The notes under the pieces are model-generated. The model was not told the origin of the DNA, ran no database searches, and saw nothing but the letters and a program-made list of their open reading frames with translations. A program made the position numbers and the translations under genes. From NCBI GenBank assembly GCA_963776465.1, contig CAVZMV010000002.1, positions 62,001 to 126,000 of the forward strand: DNA of 64,000 nucleotides. The letters are read 5' to 3'. The stretch comes from DASRHK01 sp963776465. Its GTDB lineage: Bacteria > Pseudomonadota > Gammaproteobacteria > Nevskiales > Nevskiaceae. Positions 59,674 through 64,000 of the stretch are shown here, in pieces. Within the stretch, counting starts at the first letter, position 1. Every line of letters begins with the position of its first letter.

Positions 59674-61002
59674 CTACGCCTTCGCGAGCACGCGCTCGAT
59701 CCGGTCGAACAGCTCGTCGATCTCGGCCGCCGTGATGATCAGCGGCGGCGACAGCGCCAGGCTCGCGCCGACCGGCACCGCGCGCACGATCACACCCGCG
59801 TCCTCGGCCATCGCCTTGAGCTGCGTCGAAGTGACTTTGCCGTCGCGCAGCTGGAACGCGCCGACCAGTCCGACGCCGCGCGTCTCCAGAATCAGTGGAT
59901 GACGCTCCAGGCGCTTCAATCTCTCGAGGAACTGCGGCGACACGCGGCGCACGTGCTCGACGATCCTGCGCTCCTGCATCAGCTCCAGCGCGCGCACCGC
60001 GACCGCGGCACCGACGGGATATCCGCTGTAGGTCGTGCCGTGCGCGAACGAGCCGATGCGATCGCTGCCCTGCGCGATCACCTCGTAAATGTCGCCGCGC
60101 AGCGCGATGGCCGCGACCGGCTGGTAGCTGCCGGTGAGCCCCTTGCCCATGGTGATGGCGGCGGGGTCGATGCCGTAAGTCTCACAGCCGAACATGTTCC
60201 CCGTGCGGCCGAAGCCGGTGACGATCTCGTCGGCGAGGAACAGGATGTCGTGCTTCTTGAGCAGCGCCTGCAGCTTCTCGAAGTAGTCCGCCGGCGGGAT
60301 CACCACGCCGCCGCCGGCAGCGACCGGCTCGGCCATGAACGCCATGATGGTGTCGGCGCCTTCGGCGCGGATCATCGAGTCGAGATCCCCCAGGATGCGG
60401 TCGACGAACTGCGACTCGCTCTCGCCCGCAAGCTTGTTGCGGCTGTAGTGCGGATCGTGCGTGTGCAGGAAGCCCGGCAGCGGCAGGTCGAACGCCGCGT
60501 GGTTCTTGGTGATGCCGGTGAGGCTCGACGCGACAACGGTGGCGCCGTGATAGCCGTTCATGCGCGCGATGACTTTTTTCTTCTTGGTCCGGCCGAGCGC
60601 GTTGTTGTAGTACCAGAGGAACTTCACCAGGAAGTCGTTGGCTTCCGATCCCGACAGGGCCAGGTAGATGTGGCTGTCCTTGATCGGCACGATGGCGGCG
60701 AGCATCTCCGCCAGCCGGATCGCGGGCGTCACCGATTGCGAGGTCAGCGTGTGGTAGTACGGCAGCGCGCGCAGCTGCTTGATCGCAGCTTCCACCAGCT
60801 CGGGCTCGTCGAAGCCGAAGCTCGCGCACCACATGCCGGCGGCGGCCTCGATGTACTCGCGTCCCTGCTCGTCGTAGATGTAGATGCCCTTGCCGCGCGT
60901 GATGATCTTCGGCCCCGTGCGGCTGTGCTGCGCCAGGTTGGTGTAGCCGTGCATCAGGTGCGCGACGTCGCTCTTCGCAAGCTCGGTCAGCGGATCGGTC
61001 AT
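59674..61002 (-). CDS. Class III (omega) aminotransferase
   Basis: A 442-residue PLP enzyme of aminotransferase class III (omega-amino acid:pyruvate or aspartate-family group). The conserved segments are LADEIVTGFGRTGNMFGCE, then TMGKGLTGSYQP with the PLP Lys, and FAHGTTYSGYPVGAAVA. The start at 61002 overlaps the stop of the serine hydrolase gene (ATGA). Substrates could be omega-amino acids or amines released by the adjacent hydrolases. Confidence 0.93.
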   Translation of the reverse strand: MTDPLTELAKSDVAHLMHGYTNLAQHSRTGPKIITRGKGIYIYDEQGREYIEAAAGMWCASFGFDEPELVEAAIKQLRALPYYHTLTSQSVTPAIRLAEMLAAIVPIKDSHIYLALSGSEANDFLVKFLWYYNNALGRTKKKKVIARMNGYHGATVVASSLTGITKNHAAFDLPLPGFLHTHDPHYSRNKLAGESESQFVDRILGDLDSMIRAEGADTIMAFMAEPVAAGGGVVIPPADYFEKLQALLKKHDILFLADEIVTGFGRTGNMFGCETYGIDPAAITMGKGLTGSYQPVAAIALRGDIYEVIAQGSDRIGSFAHGTTYSGYPVGAAVAVRALELMQERRIVEHVRRVSPQFLERLKRLERHPLILETRGVGLVGAFQLRDGKVTSTQLKAMAEDAGVIVRAVPVGASLALSPPLIITAAEIDELFDRIERVLAKA

Positions 61003-62408
61003 GGCGTTTTCCGCAGGTAGCGGGCCTGGGTATCGGTGAGCGACAGCACGCGGCCGTCGCGCACGTCGAAGCGCAGGCGCAGCGGGATCGGGAAGTAATC
61101 GCCGACGGAGGCGTTCCTCGGCCGGGCCTCGAACGTGTGGCCGCCGAGCGGCTGCAATTGCTGATCCCAGATGTGGCCGTCGAGGAAGCGCATCTGCAAT
61201 CCCGTGCCGTTCTGCGTGATCGCGACGACGCCGAGCGCAGGGTGCGCGTAGCGGCCGGCGTAACGCTCAAGCTCCAGCGTCGGCTCACTGCCCGCCGGGA
61301 AGCCCATCTCCAGCAGCTTCGCCGTCGAGGCGTTGAACTCGCCGGCCATGCGGTCGGCGACTTCGCACCAGTCGCGGCTGTCGCCGGTGAGCAGCGTTTC
61401 CAGCACGGTGTAGGCGATCGCGTGGTGGCGGATCGCGCCGAGCGACAGCATCACGGCGACGCCGATGCCCTCATCGGGGACGAAGGCCATGTACGCGCGC
61501 CAGCCGAACATCTCGCCGGCGTGGTGCACCAGGCGGCGTCCGTGCAGCTGCGAGGTCCACCAGCCCAGGCAGTAATCGGCGCGCTCGGATTCCGGCGCCG
61601 CGTGGATCAGCTTGCGCTCGGCGCGCGGGATTTCGGTCTGCGGCTTGTGCGTTTCGGCGATGTACGCGGGACTCCCCAACTGGAACTTCAGCCAGCGCGC
61701 CGCATCTTCCGCGCTGGTGTGCACGCCGGCTGCGCCCTGCCAGTTGTCGAAGAGATCGTCGTGGATCTCCTGGATCTGCCCCTGCCACAGCACGTGGCCG
61801 CAGGTCTGGTCCTTGAGCAGCGCCACGCGCGAGGAGCCCGAAGCGCTGCCCTTCATGCCCAGCGGCGCGAAGATCCGCTGCGCCAGGAATTCGCCGTACT
61901 CGAGGCCGCTGATGCGCTCCACCAGGAGCCGCGCCGCGATGAAGCCCGGATTGAAGTAGACGTAGCCGCCGCGGAACGGGTGCGCGCGATCGAGCCGGCC
62001 GATGCGCGCGACGATCTCGCTCGCAGACAGTTCCGGGTTGGCCAGCGCGTCGACCGGCACCTGCCGCTTGAAGCCGATGCGATTGGACAGCAGGTCGCGA
62101 GCGCAGAGCTGCGCGGTCGCCTCGGCGGTGTCGAGCTCGATCTCCGGCAGCCAGCGCCGGACCGGCTCGTCGAAGCCGAGCTTGCCCTCGTCCACCAGCA
62201 TCGCCACCGACGTGGCGACGAAGGCCTTGGAGCAGGAGCCGATGTCGAAGGCGGTGTGCGGCGTGATGCCGCGACCGGACACCTTCACCTGGTGGCGCCC
62301 ACGCGACACGACCGCGATCGCAGCGCCGGGCACCTGCGCATCCTTGAGGATGCGGTCGATGCGTGCGTTCAGCGCCTCGGAGAGAAGTGGAGCGCCATCG
62401 GCGCGCAC
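60999..62408 (-). CDS. Serine beta-lactamase-like hydrolase (class C/EstB/MlrB type)
   Basis: A 469-residue DD-peptidase/beta-lactamase-fold enzyme with no signal peptide, so cytoplasmic and probably an esterase or peptidase. SxxK is in DIGSCSKAFV, YxN in YVYFNPGFI, and HxG in RLVHHAGEMFG, and a C-terminal lipocalin-like domain follows (about 365-469). The start is GTG at 62408; the track shows no upstream ATG in frame near it. Members of this class include MlrB of microcystin degradation and many esterases. It is 8 bases downstream of kbl. Confidence 0.9.
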   Translation of the reverse strand: MRADGAPLLSEALNARIDRILKDAQVPGAAIAVVSRGRHQVKVSGRGITPHTAFDIGSCSKAFVATSVAMLVDEGKLGFDEPVRRWLPEIELDTAEATAQLCARDLLSNRIGFKRQVPVDALANPELSASEIVARIGRLDRAHPFRGGYVYFNPGFIAARLLVERISGLEYGEFLAQRIFAPLGMKGSASGSSRVALLKDQTCGHVLWQGQIQEIHDDLFDNWQGAAGVHTSAEDAARWLKFQLGSPAYIAETHKPQTEIPRAERKLIHAAPESERADYCLGWWTSQLHGRRLVHHAGEMFGWRAYMAFVPDEGIGVAVMLSLGAIRHHAIAYTVLETLLTGDSRDWCEVADRMAGEFNASTAKLLEMGFPAGSEPTLELERYAGRYAHPALGVVAITQNGTGLQMRFLDGHIWDQQLQPLGGHTFEARPRNASVGDYFPIPLRLRFDVRDGRVLSLTDTQARYLRKTP

Positions 62409-62416
62409 GGCGCGCC

Positions 62417-63595
<1,179 letters not shown>

Positions 63596-63601
63596 GGATG
63601 T

Positions 63602-63626
63602 TGTCGGAGCTAACAGCCCCTCCTAC
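63602..63626. repeat. REP-like palindrome at the tdh/kbl junction
   Basis: TGTCGGAGCTAACAGCCCCTCCTACA, a degraded member of the GTAGGAG family. On the minus strand its first TAG is the tdh stop codon (63625-63623), so the repeat has become the end of the gene. Confidence 0.7.
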
Positions 63627-64000
63627 ATGAGATCGCGCCAGTCGAGCACGACCTTGCCCGCGTCGCCGGCGTTCATCGCCGCGAAGCCCTTGTCGAACTC
63701 GTTCCAGGCGTAGCGATGCGTGATCACCGGCTTGATGTCGAGGCCGGACTCGAGCATCACGCTCATCTTGTACCAGGTCTCGTACATCTCCCGGCCGTAG
63801 ATGCCCTTGATGGTGAGCATGTTGAAGATCACCTTCTTCCAGTCGATCGCCATCTCTTTCGATGGGATGCCGAGCATGGCGATGCTGCCGCCGTGGCAGA
63901 GGTTGTCGAGCATGTCGCGGAAGGCGATCGGGTTGCCCGACATCTCCAGGCCCACGTCGAAGCCTTCGGTCATCCCGAGCTGCTTCTGCACTTCGGGCAA
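63623..64000 (-). CDS. tdh: L-threonine 3-dehydrogenase (C-terminal part, cut by window edge)
   Basis: The last about 126 residues of a zinc alcohol-dehydrogenase-fold enzyme. VGLEMSGNPIAF, the conserved GGSIAMLGIPS loop, and IYGREMYETWYKM, IKPVITHRYAWNEFDKGF match L-threonine 3-dehydrogenase closely. It oxidises threonine to 2-amino-3-ketobutyrate, the substrate of the Kbl encoded next. The N-terminal zinc and NAD domains lie beyond 64000. The stop is provided by a REP. Confidence 0.95.
   Translation of the reverse strand: MPEVQKQLGMTEGFDVGLEMSGNPIAFRDMLDNLCHGGSIAMLGIPSKEMAIDWKKVIFNMLTIKGIYGREMYETWYKMSVMLESGLDIKPVITHRYAWNEFDKGFAAMNAGDAGKVVLDWRDLM

Noticed and set aside
18209..62408. A microcystin-degradation (mlr) cluster, because M81 (MlrC-like) and beta-lactamase-fold (MlrB-like) genes are both present
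   Set aside because: They lie about 35 kb apart in different operons, no MlrA-type membrane protease is seen, and both families have many other roles.

Overview
The window is chromosomal DNA of a very GC-rich Gram-negative bacterium. The evidence points to a gammaproteobacterium near the Xanthomonadales/Nevskiales/Steroidobacter group. It carries three large TonB-dependent outer-membrane receptors, several lipoproteins, many secreted or periplasmic serine and metallo-peptidases, and short palindromes of the GTAGGAG...CTCCTAC type (REP-like) common in that part of the gammaproteobacteria. The taxonomic placement is inference. No rRNA, tRNA, CRISPR array, transposase or phage gene was seen.

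Layout. 1-10 kb: an iron alcohol dehydrogenase running off the left edge, a TonB receptor translationally coupled to a cytochrome P450, a YheT-type hydrolase, signal peptidase I with a small membrane protein, YjbQ, a leftward response regulator/HD-domain/GST operon, a GNAT and a TonB-domain lipoprotein. 10-18 kb: leftward peptide- and amide-hydrolysis genes (M20-like protein, penicillin acylase, SDR, S9 peptidase) and a DMT exporter. 18-29 kb: one tight leftward operon of TonB receptor, small outer-membrane barrel, M81 (MlrC-like) metallopeptidase, GPH-type MFS transporter, AraC regulator and a very large prolyl oligopeptidase-CocE fusion. 29-37 kb: a divergent rightward operon of SDR, M19 dipeptidase, DUF2817 zinc hydrolase, SDR, crotonase, acyl-CoA ligase, SurE, OsmC and a small protein. 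Together these look like uptake, hydrolysis and beta-oxidation-type processing of an acylated peptide or amide; this is inference.

37-46 kb: a universal stress protein and a heavy-metal efflux island (small His-rich periplasmic protein, CzcC/B/A-type RND pump, P1B ATPase). By eye its codon use is less GC-extreme than its neighbours. 46-56 kb: a lipoprotein, an SDR, a GNAT, then a tight leftward five-gene operon of TonB receptor, tandem-domain esterase, FAD-linked 2-hydroxyacid oxidase, PHB-depolymerase-like esterase with a sorting-signal-like tail, and SGNH lipoprotein, divergent from a TetR regulator and a mannitol-dehydrogenase-family gene. This is the best candidate for an undescribed ester-scavenging system. 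58-64 kb: a response regulator, then a leftward tdh-kbl-serine hydrolase-aminotransferase-dipeptidase operon.

Four genes (GST, penicillin acylase, POP-CocE, one TonB receptor) are broken by five frame breaks in total. All five fall exactly on a GGTAC pentamer of the plus strand. That is too regular for random mutation and suggests a systematic sequencing error at a modified motif, or a real site-specific process. Two families of palindromic repeats have also been built into protein ends or linkers at several loci.
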